DNA from: Crotalaria pallida
Taxonomy: Eukaryota; Streptophyta; Magnoliopsida; Fabales; Fabaceae
Length of the DNA stretch: 64,000 nt
Assembly (NCBI GenBank): GCA_037953625.1
Contig: CM075651.1
Coordinates: 109,555,001-109,619,000, forward strand
Reading direction: 5' to 3'
Every line of letters begins with the position of its first letter. The stretch's first letter is position 1. A program made the translations under genes and the position numbers. The notes below the pieces were generated by a model. The model saw only the letters and a list, made by a program, of their open reading frames with translations, searched no databases and was not told where the DNA came from. This document shows positions 46,083 to 57,819 of the stretch, one piece after another.

Positions 46083-46736
46083 GTACTCTAGGAGTACCAA
46101 ACTGATGCAACCTACTTGATGACACATTCTGGGAATGTGGCCATTGTCTGGGACATGGTTTCTTTGACACGTTCTGGGAACGTGATGCACACTCTGGGAG
46201 TGGTGCTTGATTATATTCCAAGTATGGTTTGCGATACGTTCTGGGAACGTATGTTAGTGTTATGGGAACACATTGGTATAATAATAGAATTAAAGATAAA
46301 AACCAACCTTAATGATTGTGCATTCATGCATATAGAATGGAAGATGGGTTGGTAGGAACGTTTATCATATTCTGGGAATATGAGGAGGGTACTCCGGGAG
46401 TACCAAATTTGTAACCTACTTGATGACACATTCTGGGAATGTGGCCAGTGTCTGGGACCTGGTTATATACGTTTTGGGAACGTATGTTAGTGTTCTGGGA
46501 ACACATTGATATGCAACCTACTTGAGGACACATTCTGGGAATGTGGCCAGTGTCCGGGACCTGGTTTTTATGCGTTCTGGGAACGTGATGCACACTCTGG
46601 GAGTGATGCTTATTATTCCAAGTATGGTTTGCTACACGTTCTGGGAACGTGATGCACACTCTGGGAGTGATGCTTATTTATCCAAGTATGGTTTGGCATT
46701 ACGTTCGGGGAACGAATGTCAGTGTTCCAGGAACAC
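46083..46736 (+). repeat. Cluster of ~21 short palindromes with a CTGGG-type centre (B2)
   Basis: Members with positions: GTACTCTAGGAGTAC 46083-46097, CACATTCTGGGAATGTG 46123-46139, TGTCTGGGACA 46145-46155, CACGTTCTGGGAACGTG 46168-46184, CACTCTGGGAGTG 46190-46202, ATACGTTCTGGGAACGTAT 46234-46252, TCATATTCTGGGAATATGA 46365-46383, GGTACTCCGGGAGTACC 46388-46404, and GTGTTCCAGGAACAC 46722-46736. More lie between 46424 and 46720. The order of arm types largely matches B1. Confidence 0.87.
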
Positions 46737-48439
46737 AACGATGTATTGGATGGACGTCCAAGATGGACTTTGTTAGAGGCCTCAGTTGTGGATGAAAATC
46801 ATGCATCATGCCACCTGCATTGAAAGAATTATTATGATTAACCGGGTGTGCTTATATGAATATGCATCATGATTTGCTACATGTTGACTTGTGGATGTTA
46901 GTGTTATTCTCATTTGATTATGCGAATATGTATAGCTAACCCCCATGCCCTGATTAGGTGTTGATCGTGCATCTAGCTTGCACAAAAGTCAGTGAAGGGA
47001 GATGTCCTTTAGGTGCATGCAGAATATAGAAAGTGTGGGTTGGGAACCCTTTGTGCAGATATCGAGGATCCGGCCAGATGAATGTTTGGACAGAGGACCA
47101 GTGACCAGCTCTATAACACCTCTATTTTAATAGTATTTATATGATACACATTTTGAAAGAGGTATCATAAGATGAAATTGGTTTCATAATAATATTATTT
47201 GGTATCCATGGACTTGTTACACTTATATATTTTGGGGGCATAATATGACTACTTTACTATGTTTCCGCAAACTCTGATTTTGTTAGTCAACCTCATTACT
47301 AATCAAGTATTTGTGAAAAGGAATTTTCAAGGGAAGGGAAAATTCTTATCTTCAGATCTTTTTCCAACGATAACAAGTCCAAGTATTCATAAACTTATTA
47401 CTTTTCTTATAAAGTAAGATGATATACAAGGAGTGTTGCAATTTCCACTCTATAATAAATCACACACTAACACATATTCTTAGAAACCACTATATACTAA
47501 CTAGAAACTATTTCCTACAATCAAGGTAACACTCACTCCTTACCTTGCCTTTCCTTAGACACAATCTTTTCGTATAATGATGCCCAAACGGAGTTTAGCA
47601 TTGCGGCTGGTCCTAAAGTTCGTCGACATCTAACTATACCATACAAAACAATAATAATTACTTTGAATTCACACTAAAAGTAAACACTTTAAAGCTTGCA
47701 CCCCGGAACTAAAATAAACTAAATATAAAATATTGAAACTTGACAAGTATTATATTTTATTCCAAATCATAACATTTTTTTATTCAAGTTCATAAACCAA
47801 GATCAAATAAAATTTAAACTCAAGATCGTGCCCTTTTTATTCAAAATAATATAACTTCTTTCGAAAAATACGGTAACTTTCGAAACCGACAAAAGTATCA
47901 TAATATATTAAAATCATGTACCTTTAGCTTCTTAAACCATAATTTCTGAATTAAAAAGGGAGTGGCCTTTGTTCAAAATAAGCAAATCACATTTCCAACT
48001 CCAATTAGCTACACTCTCCTTCAATTTAGAATTTAAAGTTCAAGATAGGTTTAAACTCGAATTAATGTATGTCGGATATATCCGGTTCCTAATTAACTGG
48101 TGTATTGTTCAGCCTAGAGATAAGCCCACCAAGCTAAACAACAGCTCAATTACCTAGGAACTCAACACATTTAACTAAAATACTCTTTAAAACGATTCAT
48201 TTGACATACGTTTAATTCGATGTTGTTACAAATTAAAGTGACCCCTTAAAATCATCATGTATCATTAAAATCAATATAACTATAATACAATTTAATTTCT
48301 AAAACAATTTCATACTAAATAATTATTACCAATAACATTAAACTCAATATTAGTATTAAGATTAAAACACAACATAAAGCAATTAAAAAGGTATTAGAGA
48401 TATACCCACAAATATGGTTTTTTTGAAGCAATAGAGGCA

Positions 48440-48990
48440 AGGTCGGTTCACAGCTTCACAGCCCCGACATTCCCGACCGGCGTCGGTGACGTTAACGGTA
48501 TGGTTCCGAACAAAGGAGGAAGAGAGAACGAGCTGAGCTCCAAAGCACCAACAGCAACGTCGAACACCTCAACACCCCGGCGATGGCGACGGCGACGCAA
48601 CCTCCATGGCTGCAGCGGCGAGGAACAATCATCTACAGCGACGACGGTTCGTTCTTGACCATGAAGGAGTCGCGATTCAAACTTGAGGGAGAAGCGGCAT
48701 CGCGTGGCGGCTGGAGATCCGGGGCTCGCGGTTGGTGGCTGCGAGCGGCGGTCCGATCTGAAGGGAGGGAGTCGCGATTCGCGACTTGATGGTGAAGGAG
48801 AGAAAACGCGAGTGAGAGAGATACCGGAACAGAGAGAGAATCAACAAGAAGGAGGAGATGGTGGTGTGTGGGGGTGGTGGCACCGGCGGGAGAGAGAGAA
48901 AAACAAGGGAGAGAGAGAGAGAGAGAGTCGTATGATGAAGGAGGGAAACAACTCAAGCTTGAAGAAGAAGAGAAAAATGAGGGTCCCATC
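48440..48990 (-). other. GC-rich segment with (GA)n tract in LTR D1
   Basis: A sharp rise in GC within AT-rich surroundings, with GGCGACGGCGACG-like words, two copies of GAGTCGCGATTC, and a GA-repeat at about 48907-48930. Read on the minus strand it starts with a CT-rich stretch, as expected of an LTR transcript leader. The frames across it (48633-48989 minus and others) are compositionally biased and show no domain. Confidence 0.6.
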
Positions 48991-49413
48991 CCTCCAAGTT
49001 ACCAATATACCCCTCCACTTATCTAATTTAATTTTTAACAAAACATATATTATTCCTATCATAATTATTATTATTGCTTAAAAGAGAAACCAACACTCAA
49101 AATAAATTCTCATACCAACACATATAGGGTAAATCATAAGATTAATTATTTGCAATTACTCACAAAATAAGTTAATATCGATATATATATAAATCAACGT
49201 AAAGTATAGAAAATATATTTTTTCCAATAGAGTTCAAATAGGGTAATTACTTTAAATGAATTTACTCTAAGGTACATAAATAAAATAGTCAAATAGAAAT
49301 AAGATAAGGTACTTTATGAAAATACCAACACTTTAATAATTACACATAAGAAGTAATCATTTAATTTGATAAAACTCAAAATTTATAATACAAAGGAAAA
49401 TCAGGATGTTACA

Positions 49414-52400
49414 CCGGCCTCCAAGTATTCGGTATCTTTCCTCTCCACTACTTCACTCTCAACGCGTAGGTTTAGGAGAGGGGTTCCTAAGTCTTTTAAG
49501 TCCGTCATTAATCCTAGTTTTTGGTCGACCCATTCTAAGCCTCGCTTCTAACGGTCCTCAACCTCTAAGGGAAACATCAAACACCCTTCTACAGTACAGT
49601 GGATTCCACCACGGCACAGTCATCCACGTGGCCAGTCACTTAAAGGGGATATTTACAAAGTTATCGTGTTTGCACCATCACTGTACACTAGTATCGTTTT
49701 CGAATTTCCATGAGATTCATTAATCATTTCTCATATTTTCTTTTCATAGTACAATTCCAAAATATACCAAGTCCTTTCCATGGGAACAACCGTTCAACAT
49801 ACACCAAGTATCTTTTCATAAGAACAACCGTTCAAAAACATCAAATAACTTTTCATAGGATAACCCATCATCACAAAATATAATTCCAAAATTTACTTGA
49901 TATCTCATCATATAACTTATTTCCATATACAATATACCATTTCAGAATATGCAACATAGTATAACAATTATCAATGGACATACCATTAATATTGAGGAAT
50001 CATGTCTTTCGTACGAACGGCGGAACACACACCCAATTGCCGTTTTACTACTCAACCGATAGATTACTAGTTCCGACCTTTGAGATGATACGGAACGTCC
50101 TAATATTACCCTATATGCCACTATGTCGTAAGAAGGCTTCTCTCTCACCTTGAGTCGAAGCAAACTTTGTGTCCTCCTGAGTTGATGTTGCGTTATCTGA
50201 TTCCGATCGATAACCTTTTACCAAATCATATTTACAAGAATCACTTTATAAATATCTACACCACTTAAAAATAATCAAGCCTACTATAGGTACATAACTT
50301 TTAACAAATACCACTTTCTTAAATAACCTTTGAAATTAAAAGACTTTGTATTAGAATATAAAACACTTGGAAAGTAAATCATTCCTTCTCCGAAAATCAA
50401 AACCTTTTAAACATTACTAAATAAAATCTTTAAAACCAATCATCAAATCAAAATCACTTTTCAAGGACATACAACCATTATCATTCACACACTTATACAA
50501 GTAAAAACAACAATTTACTTAAACAAATAACATCAAATCATACTTTCACAAAATCACTTTTATAATTCCTTTTTACTCTATACACTTATATTAAAGGTCC
50601 TATCATAAAAATCCTCATACTAATTCATTCCAAAACAATTTTTATAGTTGATGCAACCAATTTAGAATTTTGGACAGCATACCCTACAAGTCTTGAAAAA
50701 TCACTTTTCTCACAAATGGTTTATCGGAAAGACATGCCACTTTTTCCTAAAATTTCTTTACAAGTTCTAGTATAAAAATATGATTAAATATGAGTTAAAC
50801 AAAATATTTTTACTTGCTGGACAGCCACCAAAAATCCAGTTGCATCAATTCTAAAAATTGGAATAAACATGTTCTATCATTCATATACAACCATGTACAC
50901 ATCCTAAGGTCTAGAAATATAATACAAAATTTAGAACTTAATCAATTAAATCGAAAGAGACTATTCGTACTTTCATTAACTCATAAATCAATTCCAAATG
51001 CTTATATAACAACTACCATTCAAAGATTAACATAAGCCACTTAAACGAATAACTTAAACTTGGTGCAATCTTTTTAATCATTTGGTCAGCCAAGAAACAC
51101 ATTATTAAAAATCAATTTTAACATTTACACAAACGCCTAACACATCAACAATCATTCTAAAATATAAACTCATTCACTTATCAAGTCAAAACAAGTTCTA
51201 GAGTTGATGTAACTCAAACTAAAATTCTGGACAGCATCACAAAATAAAGTTGCATCACTTCACATTTACCCAAAAATTCATTCTTTTCAATTTCCTACTA
51301 AAAGATTCACATACCAAATTCTTAAAATGAAATTAAGCTTAAGAAAGTAATATTTTTCACACTTATTCAATTATGGGAAGCACTTAAATTATTTTAATTC
51401 ACCTTAAAATCTTACAGACATACTACTAAAACCACACTTTATACATACGCATATATCATGTAGACAATCCAAACACATACAAAAATTATCATTTTAGACC
51501 TTATAGTGTCATAAAATATTATTTTTCAGAATAATATTAAATTTAAAGAGATAAATTATTTTTCATAAAAATACATAATTTATTTCACACATACACATTA
51601 ATAAACATTCATATGCATCAAATAATCACTTAGACAATTAGAAATCAACAAAAATTATTCTTTTCCTTCTAAAATAATTTTCGGACATCGTGATAAAAAT
51701 AGAAGAATATTTTCAAACACACATATACCTTATTCATATAATTTCATATATTCAAAACAATTACTTTAAACATTAATTAAAATAGAATATAAGCACTTTT
51801 GAGTAAAAGACATTTTTTGACAGCAACTACACATTATAATTCATACTTGTCACCAATTCATATTATCACATTCCAATTAATTATTTTTAATCACATCAAA
51901 TATTAATTAATTACCCACAAAATTATCAAACAAAAACACCATAAATCATTTGTTATTTTTACCAAAACATACCATAGGCCTCACGGCCTAAACCCACATA
52001 TCAACATCTTTTATTTTTTTTTTGTTTATCATCATGTACTTTAGTATTTGTAAATATATACTCATATTCAAAGTTAAAACAAAACCAAAACAAAACTACT
52101 AAAATCAAAACAATAATTCAAAAACACATACTTTTATCATTTGAGAAAACAAGCCTTTACCAACTAAATTTCCAGAATTTTATTTATTATTTCCTCTTCA
52201 AAAATTCAGTCATCAAGGCCAAGAAAAAGGGGAGATTATTTTTCTCTTTAAACAAATTTTGCTTTGTCCCTTTTTCTTAAACCTCATTCATTTGACTCCC
52301 AACAAAATTATATCAACAATCAAAATGAAATTTTTTATTCAATACCAAAGAAGAGATTTGAGACTTTAGTCTATGATTTTATAATCATAGAAGAGATTAA

Positions 52401-53476
52401 GAGATTTATTTGTTTATTTAACAAAGGATAAAGAGATTAAAATTAAAAGCTTAAAATAAAAAGCTTAAGTTCTTAGGCTTACCTCTTTTCCTAAGCAAGA
52501 TGACCTTCAAAAATGAGTATGAAAATTTCCATTCCTTCCCCAAAGAGTGCCACGCCCTTCTCCCTCAATTTCTCAAGACTTTTCTTAATTTTTTTCTCTC
52601 AAAAATGGATTGTATGTCATGTGTGAAAATAGGAGCGGTCTTGGGTTCTATTTATAAGTGAAGTAAGAATACATTTCCCCCAAAAATCTGCTGTAATTCG
52701 TCCCCCCTTCCCCAAAATTGAGTCAACCATTTTCAATTTTTACTTTGGAACATGAACATGCATTTATGGAGATTTTTCTAACTCCTAAAGCCTTAATTCC
52801 AAGAGATGCTTCCACTAATTTTCAGAAAATATCTTCCTCTCTCCTTCCTTCATTTTGGACGGCACTCTTTGGTCCTAGTGAGGAGAAAATTTTCCATTGA
52901 CTAACTTTGAATTCACCTCCTTAAAAACCAATCAAAATAAAGCATTTGTTTTAAAAATTCAGAATTAAATAAGAAAATAGTAATATCTGGACGGTGCAGC
53001 CAATGAGCACCTAGCTAATTAAATACCTAAATACATAAATAAAAATATTTTGGGGTCCAATAATTTATTTTTGGCTTTAAAATAATTTTTCCAAGCATAA
53101 AACATCAAAATTTCGTTTTACCTACTGTACAGATATTTTTTCATAGATGTCCAAATAAAAATTTTATTTTCACAAATTCAAATACTACATTTCGATACAA
53201 TCGTTTTCATATAAAATTCGTAATTTTCTGACTTACGGTTAAAAAGATATAAATTTTTGAAGTTAAATCACTATAACTTGAAAATTCACCTTTTTATCAA
53301 AACCTTAGTTAAAAGTATCCCAATACCATTTTTCTAAGGTAATATATTTATCAAATATTTTCATACCAAAAATAATAAAAATTTACATTTATATGTATAT
53401 ATATATATAATGCCACACACCTATATATATATAATCAAAACCAACTTTTTATAACAATTCCTATTAAATTATTCTT
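49414..53476 (-). mobile_element. Middle LTR of family A, second piece
   Basis: Continues after D1 (TSD copy 49414-49418) and runs to the LINE insertion (TSD 53462-53476). Very close to 18140-21952 and 39336-39520 of A1, and it shows the empty site of element C near 53283. Minus-strand TATA at 52648-52657; conserved U3 block at 53186-53265. Confidence 0.93.
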
Positions 53477-53675
53477 TTTTTTTTGGTTAAATAAATAATA
53501 TTATTAAACCACAAGCAACAATATGAATCATACAAATCACTCCATGGACCATGTGCCACCTTCTAGGAAGGGTTCACCCGCCGAAGAGGATTAAACCAAA
53601 GAAAATAAAAACCAGCCCAAAACCGAGCCAGCCCAAACCGTACCAACCAAAACAAACAAAACAAAAGAAAGGAAA

Positions 53676-55709
53676 CTACAGTTTAGACCAAATTCTATCC
53701 ACTAATGCTCTGTCTTTCCATTTCCTGAAATGGGGAAAGCAAAAGGATATCCTCAAAGCCATCTCCTTCCTCATCGCATGCAGCACCACCGCAATTGATC
53801 TTCTAGCTCCCATGAAGATGCGTCTATTCCTCTCAATCCAGACTGCATAAAGAACTGCTGAATACACGGTAAACAAACACTTCCTCCTTGTTTTATCCTT
53901 GAATGCATGCATAATCCACCTACTCCAATTCGTAAACTTATAAGGCCAATTGTTGATACCTATCCACAGGCAAGAAAATTCCAGAAGCTCTTGCGACCAA
54001 GGACATTCGAAGAATAGATGATTCCGCGTCTCATCGCTACCATTACAGAGGATACAGGTACGGATTTGCATAAACAATCTGTCTTTTGTTTTTAATTTAT
54101 TGTGTATAGCTAGCCATGAAATAAACATATGTTTAGGAATCGAGGTAGAGTTCCAAACAAATCGATGTAAATGAAATGTAGGAACAGATCCCAGTAAGAA
54201 TAGATAGCCACTCTTTATAGTATAGATCCCTGAACCATTAGCATTCCAACAATCACCAGTAAAACCAGTAGCTAATTTGTTCTTCACCTTGACAATTTGT
54301 TTCCAATGCCAACTATCCCCTTGCCTTAACTCAATCTGCCAGAAATCTCTGTCTTTTAAGTAAATGGAGCGTATCCACTTTACCCAAAGATACTCCTTTT
54401 TAGCACCAATATGCCATACTTGCTTTCCTACAGCTGCCATATTCCACAAAGTAGGATTTTTGAAACCCAAGCCTCCATTCTTCTTAGGTCTACACACTGT
54501 ATCCCAAGCCACTGATGCATGATAGTGCCCTTCTGAGTTCACACCCCATAAGAACTCTCTACACTTCTTCTCCACTCCCTTAAAAACTGCTTTAGGAATC
54601 ATAAATATAGAGGCCCAATAAGAATGCAATGACATTAGCACAGAATTAATAAGAGTGCATCTTGCCTGATAAGAGAGGTTTTTAGTCCTCCAAGAGTTGA
54701 TCCTTCTACTGATCTTGTCAATAAGGATAGAGCACGTAGCATTTGACCACTTCTTGGCTGAGATAGGAATACCTAGATACCTGAAAGGGAAACCCCCTTT
54801 CTGAAACCCAGTGATATTAAGAATATCACTCTCCCTATCTGGATGAACCCCTGCCATAAAAACTTGGGGTTTGTCCCTACTAGGCTGCAATCCTGAGCTA
54901 TCAGCAAACTCCTTAATTGTTGAACATACAATGTTCACATTGGCTGGATGCCCCTTGCAAAAAACCATCAGATCATCAGCAAAAGCAAGGCTGATTAATC
55001 TATGGGATTTGCACAAAGGGTGGAATCTAAAATTCCTATGTAAGGAAGCCTTCTGCAAACCTCTTGTTAACACCTCCATTGCTAGAACAAATAGAAGAGG
55101 GGACAAAGGATCTCCTTGTCTTATCCCTCTAGATCCCTTAAAAACTTCTGAATTCTGGCCATTGATGCAAATAGAGTATGTAGCAGTAGTAATGCACACC
55201 ATCACCCATCTCCTAAATTGCATAGGGAATTTGAAAGATGTTAGCATATCTTCAATAAAATTCCAGTCAAGTGTGTCATATGCTTTCCTAATGTCTATTT
55301 TCATTAGACATCTAGGAGAGCTATTTTTCCTACCATACAATCTTAGAAGCTCCTGAGTAATCAAAATATTATGAATAATGCTTCTTTCCTTGATAAAAGC
55401 TGTCTGATTCTCCTGGACAATGCTAGGTAAGACCACACTCAACCTTGAACATAAAAGCTTAGAAATACATTTATAGAGGAAGTTACAGCAGGCAATAGGT
55501 CTGAAGTCCTTAACCTGAGTAGGCATATCCACCTTTGGAACCATTACCAAAGTTGTAGCATTAAGGCTTTTAGGCATTATGGCTGTTCTGAAAAACTCTC
55601 TAATAGCCTTAATGCAATCATCTCCAACAATATTCCAAGCAGTCCTGTAGAAACCAGCACCATAGCCATCAGGCCCTGGAGCCTTATCCTTATGAATAGA
55701 GAAAACCAC
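53676..55709 (-). CDS. LINE ORF2, reverse transcriptase and zf-RVT part
   Basis: In the same frame as the endonuclease segment, separated by one TAA at 55719-55721. RT motifs in order: DKAPGPDGYGAGFYR, FRPIACCNFLYK, MKIDIRKAYDTLDW (catalytic Asp), GIRQGDPLSPLLFVL and LAFADDLMVFCKG (catalytic Asp pair). The C-terminal part has WLAIHNKLKTKDRL, CILCNGSDETRNHLFFEC, the zinc-binding zf-RVT region of plant LINEs. It would copy LINE RNA at the nicked target. All RT catalytic residues are present. Confidence 0.95.
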   Translation of the reverse strand: MVFSIHKDKAPGPDGYGAGFYRTAWNIVGDDCIKAIREFFRTAIMPKSLNATTLVMVPKVDMPTQVKDFRPIACCNFLYKCISKLLCSRLSVVLPSIVQENQTAFIKERSIIHNILITQELLRLYGRKNSSPRCLMKIDIRKAYDTLDWNFIEDMLTSFKFPMQFRRWVMVCITTATYSICINGQNSEVFKGSRGIRQGDPLSPLLFVLAMEVLTRGLQKASLHRNFRFHPLCKSHRLISLAFADDLMVFCKGHPANVNIVCSTIKEFADSSGLQPSRDKPQVFMAGVHPDRESDILNITGFQKGGFPFRYLGIPISAKKWSNATCSILIDKISRRINSWRTKNLSYQARCTLINSVLMSLHSYWASIFMIPKAVFKGVEKKCREFLWGVNSEGHYHASVAWDTVCRPKKNGGLGFKNPTLWNMAAVGKQVWHIGAKKEYLWVKWIRSIYLKDRDFWQIELRQGDSWHWKQIVKVKNKLATGFTGDCWNANGSGIYTIKSGYLFLLGSVPTFHLHRFVWNSTSIPKHMFISWLAIHNKLKTKDRLFMQIRTCILCNGSDETRNHLFFECPWSQELLEFSCLWIGINNWPYKFTNWSRWIMHAFKDKTRRKCLFTVYSAVLYAVWIERNRRIFMGARRSIAVVLHAMRKEMALRISFCFPHFRKWKDRALVDRIWSKL

Positions 55710-55718
55710 CTCCTTTAT

Positions 55719-57053
55719 TTACTCATGAGAAAAAGGCCTCAAAAGAAATAACTGTTGCTCAGTAGTTAGGACAGGTCCACACTCAACAATCCCATCACTC
55801 CACTGATAAAACTGCTTCCTGGTGAATAGGCTAGAATAATAACTAGTGAATTGCTCAGAGATATCCTTCTGCCCAGAAAAGTAGTTACCACTCTCATCAT
55901 AAATTGAGATGATTCTATTCCTATATGTCCTCTGTCTGATTGCTTGATGAAATAGGCCAGTATTCTGATCCCCTTCTTGAATCCAGCTAACTTTAGCCTT
56001 TTGCTTAAGGAAGGAAAAGGCTGCCAAACTAGCTTTCCTGTGTAATTTAATAACTTCCTTTTCTTCTTGCTGAAAAGATACATTTGCTGGATCTGAATTC
56101 AATAGAGACTGAATAACCTCTAATCTCTCTCGAAGCTCCTTTTCTTTATTAACAATGTCAGCATAGCTATTTTTATTGAGAGAAAGAAAATCTTTCCTTA
56201 GCAATGATAGCCTCTTTATAATTTGCACCATAGGATAGCCAGTAACATACTTACTCCACCCAGCTTGAACAATAGCTAGGAAGTTTTCATCCTCAGACCA
56301 CATATTGAAGAATTTGAAATTTGGCCTTGTAATTTCAACATTCTGATTCCAATCAAGCACAATAGGACAATGATTAGATAGACTTGGATTCAGGAAATTA
56401 GCTTCTGATTTAGGCCATGCATCAATCCATCTTTGATTTACCACCATCCTGTCAAGTTTACAATAGATTCTACTAGGACCATCTTGTTTATTACACCAAG
56501 TAAAATAATGCCCTTTAGACTTTAGATCAACCAAGTTACAATCATTTAACCAGTCCCTAAGATCTTCAAACTGGCTCACATCCAGGGGGTTTCCCCCAAG
56601 CTTTTCCTCAGGCTGACACATTGTATTAAAATCACCAAGAATGATCCAAGGTAAAACAACAAACCTTTCAACTCCTTTTAGAACCTCCCATAGCTCCTTT
56701 CTTTCTAACAACTCATTTGAGGCATAAATGAATGTTGCATAAAATGATCTGTTAGCAATTCTCTCAGTTATCAAACAGTGAGTATATTGCCCAAACCTAG
56801 CCATCACCAAAACATTAAACATATCTTTCCTCCACATCACCAGAATCCTCCCAACAGCACAAATATCAGAGTCTGCAAAGAAGCCCCAACCTGGTGCAAT
56901 GTTCCACATCACATAGTCAATAGCATCACTCCTTAGATTATTTTCCAAAATTCCTAAAACCCCTACCTTATGCATCTTAAGGAATTTCCTCACTTCCTTC
57001 TGTTTAGAGGGCCCATTAAGCCCTCTAATATTCCAACTTGCAATTTTATCCAT
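55719..57053 (-). CDS. LINE ORF2, endonuclease part
   Basis: Start taken at ATG 57053 (MDKIASWNIRGLN), which matches the usual beginning of plant L1 endonucleases and overlaps the ORF1 stop by 8 bases; the frame is open to 57077. APE-type endonuclease motifs are SWNIRGLN, ILENN, ILGDFNTM, CKLDRM and SNHCPIVLDW. The last motif normally reads S-D-H; the Asp is Asn here, which may weaken nicking. The end joins the RT domain through a premature TAA. Confidence 0.92.
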   Translation of the reverse strand: MDKIASWNIRGLNGPSKQKEVRKFLKMHKVGVLGILENNLRSDAIDYVMWNIAPGWGFFADSDICAVGRILVMWRKDMFNVLVMARFGQYTHCLITERIANRSFYATFIYASNELLERKELWEVLKGVERFVVLPWIILGDFNTMCQPEEKLGGNPLDVSQFEDLRDWLNDCNLVDLKSKGHYFTWCNKQDGPSRIYCKLDRMVVNQRWIDAWPKSEANFLNPSLSNHCPIVLDWNQNVEITRPNFKFFNMWSEDENFLAIVQAGWSKYVTGYPMVQIIKRLSLLRKDFLSLNKNSYADIVNKEKELRERLEVIQSLLNSDPANVSFQQEEKEVIKLHRKASLAAFSFLKQKAKVSWIQEGDQNTGLFHQAIRQRTYRNRIISIYDESGNYFSGQKDISEQFTSYYSSLFTRKQFYQWSDGIVECGPVLTTEQQLFLLRPFSHE

Positions 57054-57819
57054 GATGCTGTAGGTGAGAACCCTCACCCCTCAGCTGAGTCCTGCTTCTT
57101 GTTTTTACTGGAGTCCAAGGACCTCCCTGATCATTCTCTGAACTTGATTTAGGCTTATTACCACCACTGTTCATACTAGTCTTTGAATTGCTGCCAGAGG
57201 CCACCATCTGAATTTGGCTCCCTCCTACATCATCCATGTTTCCTGGTCCCAAATTTCTTGCATCCCCTGACTTCTCAGCATTAGATTTAGTAGTTATTAT
57301 AACCCCTGTCTCCTCTGTTTGGACAATATTCAACTCCATATTCTCCTCAGTAGTAACTTCAGCCACCTGAGCTTGGAGCTTAAGCTTGTCATCCACTTCC
57401 TCAATTTCCTCTCTTGATGGCTTCCTTTTCTCCACCCATTGTTTCTTCACATTCCTTCTACACATCTTCCCATCATGTCCATACATTGAACATTTGGAAC
57501 ACAGTACAGGTTTCCATTCATAAGTTACCCCTTGAGTAATAATATTCCCTTTATCATCTTCAAAAAATACTTCCTCAGGTAAAACTGCAGGGTCAACCTC
57601 CACTAGAACTCTGGCAAAGTTTATTCTGTTCCTTTCCTGAGTAATTTTGTCAACCATAATTGGGCTACCCACCAAACTTGCTATCTTACTAAGAGCTCCA
57701 ACACCCCATAAACGAGGGCTTAGATTAGGGAATTGAATCCAAATAGGCACACGATCAATAAAGCTCTTTGACATAGTCCTACCAGTCCACGGGGCCAAAA
57801 TTATGGGTTTTTTTATCAA
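57046..57819 (-). pseudogene. LINE ORF1, second part (after frameshift)
   Basis: Continues ORF1 one base out of frame. It contains PIWIQFPNLSPRLWGVGALS, NRINFARVLVEVD and a zinc knuckle CSKCSMYGHDGKMC, as in plant LINE ORF1 (DUF4283 followed by zf-CCHC_4), then a low-complexity tail. The apparent start at 57819 is a TTG and not a real start. Confidence 0.88.

Larger units (their letters stand above)
44123..47440 (+). mobile_element. Solo LTR B2 (3318 bp) nested in D1
   Basis: Starts TGTAACACCCCTAATTTTCG and ends GGAGTGTTGCA, with TSD ATTTC at 44118-44122 and 47441-47445. Collinear with B1. TATA-like TATAAAAA at 44553. It carries three TAACCGGTTA pairs and the palindrome cluster at 46083-46736. 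The conserved GCACGAACCTAAGGTAAGGG word near 45047 may be a splice donor. Confidence 0.95.
42694..49413 (-). mobile_element. Solo LTR D1 (~3.4 kb net), interrupted by solo LTR B2
   Basis: Starts TGTAACACCCTTATATT and ends CAGGATGTTACA, with TSD CCGGC at 42689-42693 and 49414-49418. Net of B2 it is about 3397 bp, with no internal region. Minus orientation is suggested by a CT-rich leader and GC-rich segment reading leftward from about 48990. It carries a compound tandem repeat at 43406-43790. The same LTR begins at 62480 at the same position of another A LTR. Confidence 0.9.

Noticed and set aside
48633..48989. 118-codon minus-strand ORF and overlapping plus-strand frames in LTR D
   Set aside because: Low-complexity CT/GA-rich and GC-rich leader sequence; several frames are open together because of composition.
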